Below the pieces are notes generated by a model that was not told the origin of the DNA, ran no database searches, and saw only the letters and a list, made by a program, of their open reading frames with translations. A DNA stretch of 57,148 nucleotides from Limnohabitans sp. Rim8. GTDB lineage: Bacteria; Pseudomonadota; Gammaproteobacteria; Burkholderiales; Burkholderiaceae_C. Of the stretch, positions 26,929 to 34,716 are shown piece after piece. How positions within the stretch are numbered: the first letter of the stretch is position 1; every line of letters begins with the position of its first letter. The stretch lies in assembly GCA_945901045.1 (NCBI GenBank), contig CAMDKK010000020.1:1-57148 (forward strand), given 5' to 3'. The position numbers were made by a program, and so were the translations under genes.

Positions 26929-27870
26929 TTATACACCTGCCCAATGTCTTTTCATGACATGGCCGCACAAAGCCAAGGCTGTATGCGCTTCGCGAATCAG
27001 CTTGCCCATGGTTACGAAGCCATGTATTTGGCGCTCAAAGCACACGTACTGCGTGTCAACGCCGGCTTTTGATAATGCATCGGCATACAAGCGGCCTTCG
27101 TCGCGCAAGGGGTCAAAACCCGCTGTCAACACCAAAGCGGCAGGCAGTCCTGCGTGCGATGGCGCCAGCAAGGGAGATGCGCGCCAGTCGTCGGCATGCT
27201 GATCTTGGCTCAAGTAATTGGCTGTGTACCAGCGCATGGCGTCTTGTGTGAGCATGTAGCCTTGGCCATTGGCGTGGTAAGAAGGCGTGTCGGGTCGCAT
27301 CGTGACTGCGGGGTAAATCAGCAACTGAAAATCGGGATGCGCCGCTTGACCGCGCAGTCCCAGGCTTACAGCGGCTGCAATGTTGCCACCCGCGCTGTCA
27401 CCACCGACGGCAATGCGTGCCGGGTCAATGTGCAGAGAAGCTGCGTTGGCTACGGCCCACGCAAAGGAGGCCATTGCATCGTCATAAGCGGCCGGAAAAG
27501 GAGCCTCTGGCCCCAAACGGTAGTCCACCGAAAATACCGCACAGCCTGCAGCGTTGCACAAGGCGCGGCAGACCACGTCGTGGGTTTCGATGTTGCCCAC
27601 AGTCCAGCCGCCGCCATGGAAATACAAAAGAGCCGGCAGGGTTTCTTGCGCCTGGCTGCCCATGGGCCGGTATTCGCGTACCGCAACGGAAACACCGCCG
27701 TGCAACAGCGTATGGTCATGCGTGGCTGCTACGGCTGTGGCCTCGGGTTGACTCAGGGCGCGGCGCTGCAAATAGGCCTGCCGTGCCTGCGGGGCCGTGA
27801 GGGTGTGCGCGGGTGGCACGCCTTGGGCAGCCATGAGGTCCAAAAATTGTCGGGCTTGGGGGTCGAGCAT
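26929..27870 (-). CDS. HSL-family alpha/beta hydrolase (esterase/lipase)
   Basis: A cytoplasmic esterase-type hydrolase of 313 residues in the hormone-sensitive lipase family. The oxyanion-hole motif is FHGGGWTVGN near residue 83. The nucleophile is Ser in GDSAGGN near residue 157, the acid is Asp in GFDPLRDEG and the base is His in QIHGFVTM. GGAG precedes the ATG at 27870. It is divergent from the second BMP receptor and 32 bp upstream of the M16 gene, so the two could share a transcript. The natural substrate is unknown. Confidence 0.85.
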   Translation of the reverse strand: MLDPQARQFLDLMAAQGVPPAHTLTAPQARQAYLQRRALSQPEATAVAATHDHTLLHGGVSVAVREYRPMGSQAQETLPALLYFHGGGWTVGNIETHDVVCRALCNAAGCAVFSVDYRLGPEAPFPAAYDDAMASFAWAVANAASLHIDPARIAVGGDSAGGNIAAAVSLGLRGQAAHPDFQLLIYPAVTMRPDTPSYHANGQGYMLTQDAMRWYTANYLSQDQHADDWRASPLLAPSHAGLPAALVLTAGFDPLRDEGRLYADALSKAGVDTQYVCFERQIHGFVTMGKLIREAHTALALCGHVMKRHWAGV

Positions 27871-27962
27871 GGTGAGGTCTCCTGATGTTTGGGGTTGGAC
27901 TGAGTCAGATTTAACTTTAATGCAGTTGCCGTCGTCGAGCTGTCATGTCTGTAAAATAGGTC

Positions 27963-27986
27963 AAAGCCCGCGCTCCGGCGGGCTTT
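27963..27986 (+). promoter_or_regulatory. Strong GC hairpin in leader of orphan BMP receptor
   Basis: AAAGCCCGC and GCGGGCTTT pair perfectly around GCTCCG and are followed by a T-rich run (GCTTTTGTTT). It looks like a terminator, yet no gene is transcribed towards it from the left: the neighbour is divergent. It lies 37-60 bp before the BMP start, just after a TAAAAT box, so it may be a 5' stabiliser or attenuator. Confidence 0.5.
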
Positions 27987-28022
27987 GCTTTTGTTTCATC
28001 CGGAGCCATGTAGAGGACCACC

Positions 28023-29093
28023 ATGTATAAAAACCTCGCAGCCGCTTTCGCGGCCGCTTGTTTGTTTTCGCTTTCCCCATCCACGTCTGCGCAGCCGCTC
28101 AAAGCAGGCTTTGTGTATGTCACGCCCATCACCGAAGCCGGTTGGACGCGGCAGCACGAAGAGGGCCGCAAAGCGGTCGACAAGGCCTTGGGGGCCTCCG
28201 TCAAAACCACTTTTGTGGAGAATGTGCCTGAGGGTGCAGACGCTGAACGGGTGATTCGGGATTTGGCCCGTGAGGGCCACACCATCATCTTCACCCCCAG
28301 TTTTGGTTACATGGAGCCGACGCTCAAGGTGGCGCAAGAGTTTCCGGATGTGAAGTTCGAGTCCATCACCGGCTACAAAACGGCCGCCAATGTGGCAGTG
28401 GCCAATGCCCGTTATTACGAAGGCCGTTATTTGGCCGGCGTGGCTGCCGGGCGCATGACACAAAGCAACCTGGCCGGTTTTGTGGCCGGCTTTCCGATTC
28501 CCGAAGTGTTGCAGGGTATCAATGCATTCACTTTGGGCATGCGCTCTGTCAATCCGCGCGCGCAGGTCAAAGTGGTGTGGCTGAACACCTGGTTTGATCC
28601 CAGCAAGGAGCGTGACGCGGCGATGGCTTTGTTCAACCAAAACGTGGACGTGATTGCGTTTCACACCGGCTCTACGGCGGTGATGGCAGCCGCGCAAGAG
28701 CGCGGCAAGATGGCGGTGGCCTATCACTCTGACATGCGCAAAGTCGCACCCGATGCACAGATCATTGCGGTCACCCACGAGTGGGGCGCTTATTACACGG
28801 CGCGCATCAAGGCAGTGCAGCAAGGCCAGTGGCAAACCGGCAATGTGTGGGGCGGCGTGAAAGAGGGCATGGTCCGCGTGGGCGACTTTGGCCCCAAAGT
28901 GCCCAAGGCCGTGCAAGCCGAAGTGCTGGCCAAACAAAAAGACGTGGCCAGCGGCAAGCTGCATCCCTTTGCCGGACCGATCACCGACAACGAAGGCAAG
29001 CTGGTGGTGCCCGCCGGGCAGGCCTTGAGTGACGCGCAAATTTTGTCGATGAACTACTTGGTGGCTGGCGTGCAGGGCAAGGTCATCAAATAA
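28023..29093 (+). CDS. Orphan BMP-family periplasmic receptor
   Basis: A second BMP-type receptor of 356 residues, clearly paralogous to the lipoprotein at 21713 (shared FGYMEPTLKVA, ITGYKTAANV, FPIPEVLQGIN and WGGVKEGM). It has a Sec signal cut near STSA|QP and no usable lipobox, so it should be free in the periplasm. There are no permease or ATPase genes beside it, and it may use the importer at 18156-21656. Ligand-pocket residues differ in places: FHTGSTAV here, QNTDSSAV in the lipoprotein. A different purine-like ligand is therefore possible. Confidence 0.88.
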   Translation: MYKNLAAAFAAACLFSLSPSTSAQPLKAGFVYVTPITEAGWTRQHEEGRKAVDKALGASVKTTFVENVPEGADAERVIRDLAREGHTIIFTPSFGYMEPTLKVAQEFPDVKFESITGYKTAANVAVANARYYEGRYLAGVAAGRMTQSNLAGFVAGFPIPEVLQGINAFTLGMRSVNPRAQVKVVWLNTWFDPSKERDAAMALFNQNVDVIAFHTGSTAVMAAAQERGKMAVAYHSDMRKVAPDAQIIAVTHEWGAYYTARIKAVQQGQWQTGNVWGGVKEGMVRVGDFGPKVPKAVQAEVLAKQKDVASGKLHPFAGPITDNEGKLVVPAGQALSDAQILSMNYLVAGVQGKVIK

Positions 29094-29431
29094 GCCCGTC
29101 TAATAAAACCGCAGCCCACGAGGTCTGCGGCGCGGCTCAGGCCTAATTCAGTTACTCACGACCGCGCTTCCATTTTTTAGTGATCGCTCAGTCAAGCAAG
29201 TTGAAAGGCTGGAGTCGACCCACAGCGGTTGTTTGACTTGGGAGTCCTAGTGACTCCAATGTCGCGATTGCAGTCGTTCGGGGGGCATCTGAAAATCGGG
29301 TGGTTTTCTCCGAAGCGGTCACACCCTCTGTTCCTCCAATTTGGAATAAGGAAGCCAACGAATTAACATTCGTCCTTTTTGCACAAAATTCGGGACACCC
29401 TCGACTGTCAGTACCCGGGCTATCACCCAAC
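29094..29431. other. Intergenic region after orphan BMP receptor
   Basis: No convincing gene. A weak hairpin (CCGCAG at 29109 with CTGCGG at 29125) follows the receptor stop without a T-run. The rest shows no recognisable protein homology and looks like accessory or decayed DNA beside the toxin-antitoxin pair. Confidence 0.4.
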
Positions 29432-29854
29432 TCAACTGGCCAAGTACAGTTCAACCCGATCGGAAGTCCAGGTCGCAATCCCGGTGCCAAAGAAGTCCGC
29501 ATCCTCCGTCCACACAGGGCAACCTATCGTCATGGCGCAAGCCAATACGGGCCAATCATCAGCATCTCGAATCGCAATTCTTTGGAGTGCCTGCGTTTTT
29601 AAGCCCCCATAGACGCCAAGTTCCAGAGGCCAGACAATGGATTCCAGCGCATCCAAAACTGTCATTACGGGCCCACTTTTAACGCCTCTTTTTTCCAATA
29701 AGCCGGGAAGGTACTTTCGGGCATCAGCGTAGGCTACATCTGGCGCGAAAAATTGGACCGCATCTGCGTTGTCGACAATGAGTTCGCGAACACGCTTGCC
29801 CAGCACCGCTCGGATCAGGATATTGGCATCCAGAACGATCGCTTTATTGCTCAT
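29432..29854 (-). CDS. PIN-domain toxin (VapC-like)
   Basis: A 140-residue PIN-domain protein, probably an RNase toxin. The first catalytic Asp is in VLDANILIRAVLG near residue 9. Later acidic residues are in IRDADDWPVLACAM and TEDADFFGTG, the expected layout of the PIN active site. The ATG overlaps the antitoxin stop (ATGA), so the toxin is made only after the antitoxin. This is the standard order of type II toxin-antitoxin operons. Confidence 0.82.
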   Translation of the reverse strand: MSNKAIVLDANILIRAVLGKRVRELIVDNADAVQFFAPDVAYADARKYLPGLLEKRGVKSGPVMTVLDALESIVWPLELGVYGGLKTQALQRIAIRDADDWPVLACAMTIGCPVWTEDADFFGTGIATWTSDRVELYLAS

Positions 29855-30135
29855 GTCGCAGCGATTGAGGGCTTCTTGGGTGCAGACGAGCGTTTACGTG
29901 CCGATTTGAAATCAGACACTACGGCGTCTATATCAACACTCTTAGCCGCGAGAAGCCGATCCAACGTTTTGCTCGCTTTCTTTAGCGAGGCAACATCTGC
30001 CTCGGCCTGTCCATGGGTCGGAATGAAGTAGCCAATAGTTTGACCATGGCGTGTCACAGCTACCGGCGTGCTTGACGCAATGAATTCGGCCATTCCGGCA
30101 CGAAATTCCCGAATGCCTACTTTAGTTGCTTCCAT
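29851..30135 (-). CDS. Phd/YefM-type antitoxin
   Basis: A 94-residue antitoxin. The N-terminal half has the Phd/YefM DNA-binding fold (VGIREFRAGMAEFI, TPVAVTRHGQTIGYFIP). The C-terminal tail is basic and Ala/Ser-rich and likely binds the PIN toxin. Antitoxins of this kind repress their own operon. AAGGAAC lies before the ATG, and a palindrome lies about 40 bp upstream. Pairing a Phd-like antitoxin with a PIN toxin is common. Confidence 0.8.
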   Translation of the reverse strand: MEATKVGIREFRAGMAEFIASSTPVAVTRHGQTIGYFIPTHGQAEADVASLKKASKTLDRLLAAKSVDIDAVVSDFKSARKRSSAPKKPSIAAT

Positions 30136-30161
30136 TTTGTTCCTTTGGAGTCAAAGCCATA

Positions 30162-30183
30162 TTGTGGATCATAGTGTACACAA
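30162..30183 (-). promoter_or_regulatory. Possible autoregulatory operator of toxin-antitoxin operon
   Basis: TTGTG (30162-30166) and CACAA (30179-30183) form an inverted repeat that encloses the perfect palindrome GTGTACAC (30174-30181). It lies 26-48 bp upstream of the antitoxin start, where such antitoxins usually bind. Confidence 0.4.
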
Positions 30184-30492
30184 ATATAGAGGTCATTGCG
30201 AATGTATGGCTGTAGCAAATTCGTATGCCGCTTTCCTCCTCTCTCAGGTCAGCACGCAAAACCCATGACAGACCCCAAAGGGTCTGACGTTGACTGTCCC
30301 CATGAAATGCAAGAATTTTTAAAACACGGACACCCGTTGTGTCGCGATTGCTGTCAACGGATCAGACGTGTTGACGGACAGCAGTCGGCCGTAAGCGGAC
30401 GATGCGGTTGTGGCAACAGAAGCGTCTAAGGCTGGTAAGGCACTCATAATCTAGTCCCTCCCCTTTGCTTTTCGAGATGCCTACCTTTCATC
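30184..30492. other. Gene-poor stretch before Gre-like gene
   Basis: No supported gene. A 54-codon frame from 30265 has several Cys residues (CPHE, CRDCCQ, CGCG) that could be read as a zinc ribbon, but it has no ribosome-binding site. The composition looks mixed, as in decayed transferred DNA. Confidence 0.35.
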
Positions 30493-30975
30493 ATGGATAA
30501 ACTCTTGCTACAGCAGCTGGTGCTGGAGCGGCTCGCCGAAGACCTTCTGCAAGCCGAACAGGCAATGCGTGCGGCCCATGAAACGGCGACTCACGAAGAA
30601 AACATTGCCGAAAACAAATACGTCACATTGGGACTCGAAGCCGCCTACCTGGCCACCGGCCAGGCTCGGCGTGCTGAAGACCTTCGCCAGGCGATCGCCA
30701 AGTGGCGCCAATTCCGCCCGCGTGCCTATGACGCCAGCAAAGGAATACAGCTCGGCGCGCTGGTCTGCCTAGTCAATTCCGACGACAAACAGCAACTGCT
30801 CTTTCTCGGGCCGGATGGGGGCAGCATGAAGTTGGTCAGCGGCGCACAGCTCATTCAGGTCATCAGCAGCGAAGCCCCTTTGGGTAAGGCCATGCTGGGT
30901 AAATACGAGGGTGATGACGTGTGGATACAGGTCGCTCCAATCCGACAGCAATTTGAGGTGCTGCGGGTTAATTAA
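30493..30975 (+). CDS. GreA/GreB-like transcription factor
   Basis: A 160-residue protein with the two-part layout of Gre factors. Residues 1-75 form a helical hairpin whose tip region is acidic (THEENIAENKY), comparable to the catalytic acidic tip that GreA inserts into RNA polymerase. Residues 85-158 form an FKBP-like C-terminal domain ending with SSEAPLGKAMLGKYEGDDVWI, the classic Gre signature. It is more diverged than housekeeping GreA and has unrelated neighbours, so it is probably an accessory Gre-like regulator of RNA polymerase. No strong ribosome-binding site is visible. Confidence 0.72.
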   Translation: MDKLLLQQLVLERLAEDLLQAEQAMRAAHETATHEENIAENKYVTLGLEAAYLATGQARRAEDLRQAIAKWRQFRPRAYDASKGIQLGALVCLVNSDDKQQLLFLGPDGGSMKLVSGAQLIQVISSEAPLGKAMLGKYEGDDVWIQVAPIRQQFEVLRVN

Positions 30976-31401
30976 TCATCAAGCAAGCCCAAGCCGAATT
31001 GGCTGAGGTCATCAGATGTGCCTGGAAGCTAGACTTCGGCTGCGGGCCATTTGTGGCAGCTCCAGAGTGATCGGTATGGAGCATCAAATCTATTCAAATT
31101 CAAAGATCCATCCGCCGACATCCGTGAATGGCAGCTATAGAGTGACCTGCCCCCTTTGAGACTTACCAAATCGAAGGAACAAAGTGCGCAAATTTTGGAG
31201 ACTTCCACTGATTGCTTTACTTTTTTGCATTGATTTAGGCGTTTGCAGCGACAGTCCGCTTAGGGCCTAAAGGCGTAATTTAACTCTGCGGGTCGACCGC
31301 CAACTCCTTGCCCATAAGAGCCAGACCCAGGGTGTTCAATAAGAATATTCCAATTCGTCACGATGCTGGACTGGATGGCCCGCATCGCTGGCGTGCACGA
31401 A
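30976..31401. other. Gene debris between Gre-like gene and Bug receptor
   Basis: No intact gene. A 28-codon reading frame from GTG 31184 (AAGGAAC upstream) encodes a signal-peptide-like start (RKFWRLPLIALLFCIDLGVC) and then stops at 31270. On the minus strand, a frame ending at 31260 (TNWNILIEHPGSGSYGQGV) looks like the tail of another protein. Both are probably fragments. Confidence 0.4.
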
Positions 31402-32373
31402 TCAAGAATCCAACTGGATATTGCGCGCCTTGGCCAGCGCCGTCCAGCGGGCAATGTCTTTCTTCATGTAGGCCGCAAATTCAGTGGGTTTCATGGGCAT
31501 CAACTCCACGGCTTCGGCGCTGAGTTTGTCTTTGAACTCCGGTTGCGCCAATACGGCCGCCATGCCGTCATTGAGTAGCTGGACGATGGCTGCGGGCATA
31601 TTGGCCGGGCCAACGACGCCGTACCACTGCTGGGCATCAAACCCTTTGAGGCCGGCCTCTTCCAGAGTCGGTACGTCTTTGAGCTGAGGGTGACGCTGAG
31701 CGCCCGTCACTGCCAAGGCGCGAATGCGGCCGCCGCGAATGTGCGGCAAAGCTGCGGCCAGGCCCGGGAACATCATCTGCGTCTGCCCCCCAATCAGGTC
31801 GGTGATGGCTGGCGCAATGCCTCGGTAGGGAATGTGAACCAAGAAGGTGTTGGTTTGCATTTTGAACAATTCAGCCGTCAGGTGCGTGAGCGAACCCGCC
31901 CCTGCGGAGCCGTAGGACAGTTTGCCTGGGTTTTGCTTCAGAAACTCGAGGAAGGATGTGATGGTTTTCGGTGCCAAATTGGCGTTGCAGACCAGCACAT
32001 TGGGTGTCGAGCCGATCATGCCAATGGGTGTGAAGTCGGCAATCGGGTCATAAGGCAATTTGCGCGTGGCCGGTGAAGTGCCGTGTGTTGCAACGTAGCC
32101 TTGCATAAGGGTGTAGCCATCGGCGGGCGCTCTGACAGTGGTTTGGGCCGCGATCACGCCGCCACCGCCGCCCAGATTGTCGACCACCATGGCTTGTCCC
32201 ATGACGCGGCTCAAGCGGTCGCACAGGGCGCGCCCGACCATGTCCGAGCCGCCGCCCGCGGCGACGGGCACGATGTATTTGATGGGTTTGTTGGGGTAGG
32301 CGCTTTGGGCGTGCACCCATTCGGGCAGGCCGAGCAAGGCGGGACTGGCTTTTAAAAGCGTACGGCGTTTCAT
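31402..32373 (-). CDS. Bug/TctC-family periplasmic substrate receptor
   Basis: A 323-residue extracytoplasmic receptor of the Bug family, greatly expanded in Burkholderiales. The signal starts KRRTLLKASPALLGL (perhaps Tat-type) and ends near HAQ. Typical motifs are YPNKPIKYIVPVAAGGGSDMVGR, VVDNLGGGGGVIAAQ, PYDPIADFTPIG and IPYRG. Such receptors bind carboxylates and often act without a linked TctAB permease, as here. The ATG at 32373 is preceded by TGGAG. It is divergent from dcd. Confidence 0.9.
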   Translation of the reverse strand: MKRRTLLKASPALLGLPEWVHAQSAYPNKPIKYIVPVAAGGGSDMVGRALCDRLSRVMGQAMVVDNLGGGGGVIAAQTTVRAPADGYTLMQGYVATHGTSPATRKLPYDPIADFTPIGMIGSTPNVLVCNANLAPKTITSFLEFLKQNPGKLSYGSAGAGSLTHLTAELFKMQTNTFLVHIPYRGIAPAITDLIGGQTQMMFPGLAAALPHIRGGRIRALAVTGAQRHPQLKDVPTLEEAGLKGFDAQQWYGVVGPANMPAAIVQLLNDGMAAVLAQPEFKDKLSAEAVELMPMKPTEFAAYMKKDIARWTALAKARNIQLDS

Positions 32374-32491
32374 AATGGCTCCAGAAGCTTTGCGCAAGCA
32401 CACCAAGGTAGTATGGTGCCTGAGATGAGTTGACGGAATGAAAAATGTTCCAATCCTACAATCCGATTATTCACACAGGAACGACAAACGC

Positions 32492-33061
32492 ATGAGCATT
32501 AAAAGTGACAAATGGATTCGCCGCATGGCCCAAGAGCACGGCATGATCGAGCCTTTTGAGCCCGGTCAAGTTCGCTTGAATGCTGCGGGTGAAAAAATCG
32601 TTAGCTATGGCACCAGCAGCTACGGTTATGACATCCGTTGCGCACCAGAATTCAAGGTGTTCACCAACATCTACAGCACGGTCGTGGACCCGAAGAATTT
32701 CGACCCCAAGAGTTTTGTCGACATCGAATCCGATGTCTGCATCATCCCGCCCAACAGCTTTGCGCTGGCCCGCACCATGGAGTACTTTCGAATTCCCCGT
32801 AACGTGTTGACGGTGTGCCTGGGCAAAAGCACTTATGCGCGCTGCGGGATCATTGTGAATGTCACCCCTTTTGAGCCCGAGTGGGAGGGATTTGTGACAC
32901 TTGAGTTCTCCAACACCACGCCGCTGCCCGCCAAAATTTATGCCGGAGAGGGTTGTGCCCAAGTGCTTTTCTTCGAGAGTGACGAAGTTTGCGAGACCAG
33001 CTACAAGGACCGGGGTGGCAAATACCAAGGCCAGGTGGGCGTCACTTTGCCCAGAGCCTGA
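32492..33061 (+). CDS. dcd: dCTP deaminase
   Basis: A 189-residue enzyme that converts dCTP to dUTP plus ammonia, the first step of dTTP synthesis in many Gram-negative bacteria. Motifs include [24 protein letters not shown] with the catalytic region, and [30 protein letters not shown]. The length is typical for the trimeric family. AGGA precedes the ATG at 32492. It lies 90 bp before rhlE and is probably a housekeeping gene. Confidence 0.96.
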   Translation: MSIKSDKWIRRMAQEHGMIEPFEPGQVRLNAAGEKIVSYGTSSYGYDIRCAPEFKVFTNIYSTVVDPKNFDPKSFVDIESDVCIIPPNSFALARTMEYFRIPRNVLTVCLGKSTYARCGIIVNVTPFEPEWEGFVTLEFSNTTPLPAKIYAGEGCAQVLFFESDEVCETSYKDRGGKYQGQVGVTLPRA

Positions 33062-33112
33062 GTTGTATTTGAGACAGGGGACGGCGATTTTCTTGTGTCG
33101 AATGGGCTCATT

Positions 33113-33141
33113 TTGGAAGCGTCATCCCAAAGTGCGACAAT
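33113..33141 (+). promoter_or_regulatory. Promoter of rhlE, possibly leaderless
   Basis: TTGGAA (33113-33118) and GACAAT (33136-33141) are 17 bp apart. The ATG is only 10 bp after the -10 box, so the mRNA 5' end would lie within a few bases of the start codon. No Shine-Dalgarno sequence is present. Confidence 0.5.
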
Positions 33142-33150
33142 GGCGGGTTA

Positions 33151-34641
33151 ATGACAGACTCTTTTTCCAACCTCTCTCTGGCTGAGCCCTTGGCTCGTGC
33201 GGTAGCCGAAATGGGCTATGCGTCCATGACGCCTATCCAGGCGCAGGCCATTCCTGTGGTGTTGACCGGTCAAGACGTGATGGGCGCAGCCCAGACCGGT
33301 ACCGGCAAAACGGCGGCGTTTTCGTTGCCTTTGTTGCAACGCCTGCTCAAACACGAGAACAGCTCCACCTCGCCCGCGCGCCACCCGGTGCGCGCTTTGG
33401 TGCTGCTGCCCACGCGTGAACTGGCCGACCAGGTGGCCCAACAAATCAAGCTCTACGCCAAGTACACCCAGATGCGCAGCATGGTGGTGTTTGGCGGCAT
33501 GGACATGAAGCCGCAAACGCTGGAGCTCAAAAAAGGCGTTGAAATTTTGGTGGCCACGCCCGGTCGTTTGCTGGACCACATTGAAGCCAAAAACACGGTG
33601 CTCAACCAGGTCGAGTATGTGGTGCTCGACGAAGCCGACCGCATGTTGGACATTGGGTTCTTGCCGGATTTGCAGCGTATTTTGAGCTTTTTGCCCAAGC
33701 AACGCACCACTTTGCTGTTTTCGGCCACCTTCTCCCCTGAGATCAAGCGATTGGCAAACAGCTATTTGCAAAACCCCGTCACTATCGAGGTGGCGCGGCC
33801 CAATGAAACCGCGTCCACCGTCGAGCAGCGTTTTTATGCCGTGCAAGACGAAGACAAGCGCCGTGCGGTCAAACATGTGTTGACCAGCCGGGGCATCAAG
33901 CAGGCCTTCATTTTCGTGAACAGCAAGTTGGGTTGTGCCCGCTTGGCCCGTTCATTGGAACGCGAAGGTCTGAAGACCACGGCTTTGCATGGCGACAAAT
34001 CCCAGGACGAGCGATTAAAAGCCTTGGAGGCCTTCAAACAAGGTGAAGTGGATTTACTGGTCTGCACCGACGTGGCTGCGCGTGGCTTGGACATCAAAGA
34101 TGTACCCGCAGTGTTCAACTTTGACGTGCCCTACAACGCCGAGGATTATGTGCACCGCATTGGCCGAACCGGCAGGGCAGGGGCTTCGGGTCTGGCGGTC
34201 ACCTTGGTATCGCCATCTGACACACGTTTGGTCAGCGATATAGAAAAACTGATTAAGAAAAAGCTGGAGATCGAGGCCCTTGATTTAGGCGATGACCGAG
34301 ACGATCGCTCTGATGAGCGCAGGGCTTCAGACCGTGGGCATGAGCGTCGTTCTTCCTCCCGTGAGTCGGCTCGAGAGTCTGCCCGCTGGGGCTCACGAGA
34401 AGCTTCTGACCCGCGAGATGGCATCGATTCGCAGCGAGAGCGCCGGGGCGGCTTTCGGCCTGCGCCGATCAACCGAGATCCATTTTTTGAAAAGCCGTAC
34501 GAGGCTCCATCCCATGTGGCTTCTCCCGTTTGGGAGTCGGCCAGGCCTGCGGCCACTGGACGCAGTAGCATCTCGGCCAACATCAAGCCTAAGCGAAAAT
34601 TGGCGGCCTTGTTCAAGACCGCAGCGGTAGAAGCCAGTTAA
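33151..34641 (+). CDS. rhlE: DEAD-box RNA helicase RhlE
   Basis: A 496-residue ATP-dependent RNA helicase. Core motifs in order are PIQAQAIP (Q motif), AQTGTGKT (I), PTRELADQ (Ia), ATPGR (Ib), DEADRMLD (II), SATF (III), FVNSK (IV), TDVAARGLD (V) and HRIGRTGR (VI). The C-terminal 120 residues are rich in Arg, Ser, Asp and Glu (DDRSDERRASDRGHERRSSS) and likely give non-specific RNA binding. The family acts in ribosome assembly and RNA turnover. The position of the promoter suggests leaderless translation. Confidence 0.94.
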   Translation: MTDSFSNLSLAEPLARAVAEMGYASMTPIQAQAIPVVLTGQDVMGAAQTGTGKTAAFSLPLLQRLLKHENSSTSPARHPVRALVLLPTRELADQVAQQIKLYAKYTQMRSMVVFGGMDMKPQTLELKKGVEILVATPGRLLDHIEAKNTVLNQVEYVVLDEADRMLDIGFLPDLQRILSFLPKQRTTLLFSATFSPEIKRLANSYLQNPVTIEVARPNETASTVEQRFYAVQDEDKRRAVKHVLTSRGIKQAFIFVNSKLGCARLARSLEREGLKTTALHGDKSQDERLKALEAFKQGEVDLLVCTDVAARGLDIKDVPAVFNFDVPYNAEDYVHRIGRTGRAGASGLAVTLVSPSDTRLVSDIEKLIKKKLEIEALDLGDDRDDRSDERRASDRGHERRSSSRESARESARWGSREASDPRDGIDSQRERRGGFRPAPINRDPFFEKPYEAPSHVASPVWESARPAATGRSSISANIKPKRKLAALFKTAAVEAS

Positions 34642-34716
34642 GTATTTCGCATGGGTCGGCTCGGGTCTTTACCCGCCCGTCATCGACATGAGCACAAGTG
34701 CTGTCAAAATCAGCAG

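Noticed and set aside
25637-27202. Long open frame on the plus strand antisense to the M16 peptidase
   Set aside because: It mirrors the peptidase codons, contains a Cys run from the 12-bp repeat, and shows no protein family features.
29300-29602. Plus-strand frame overlapping the PIN toxin gene
   Set aside because: It is antisense to a well supported toxin and lacks a ribosome-binding site and family features.
30265-30429. 54-codon Cys-rich frame resembling a zinc ribbon
   Set aside because: No ribosome-binding site, no recognisable family and irregular Cys spacing.
31141-31180. Possible IS3-type element end (TGACCTGCCCCCTTT)
   Set aside because: Only a short resemblance, with no matching inverted partner or transposase nearby.
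31260-31454. Minus-strand frame ending in a plausible protein tail
   Set aside because: Its upstream part lies over the Bug receptor gene end; it can only be a fragment and no family is recognised.
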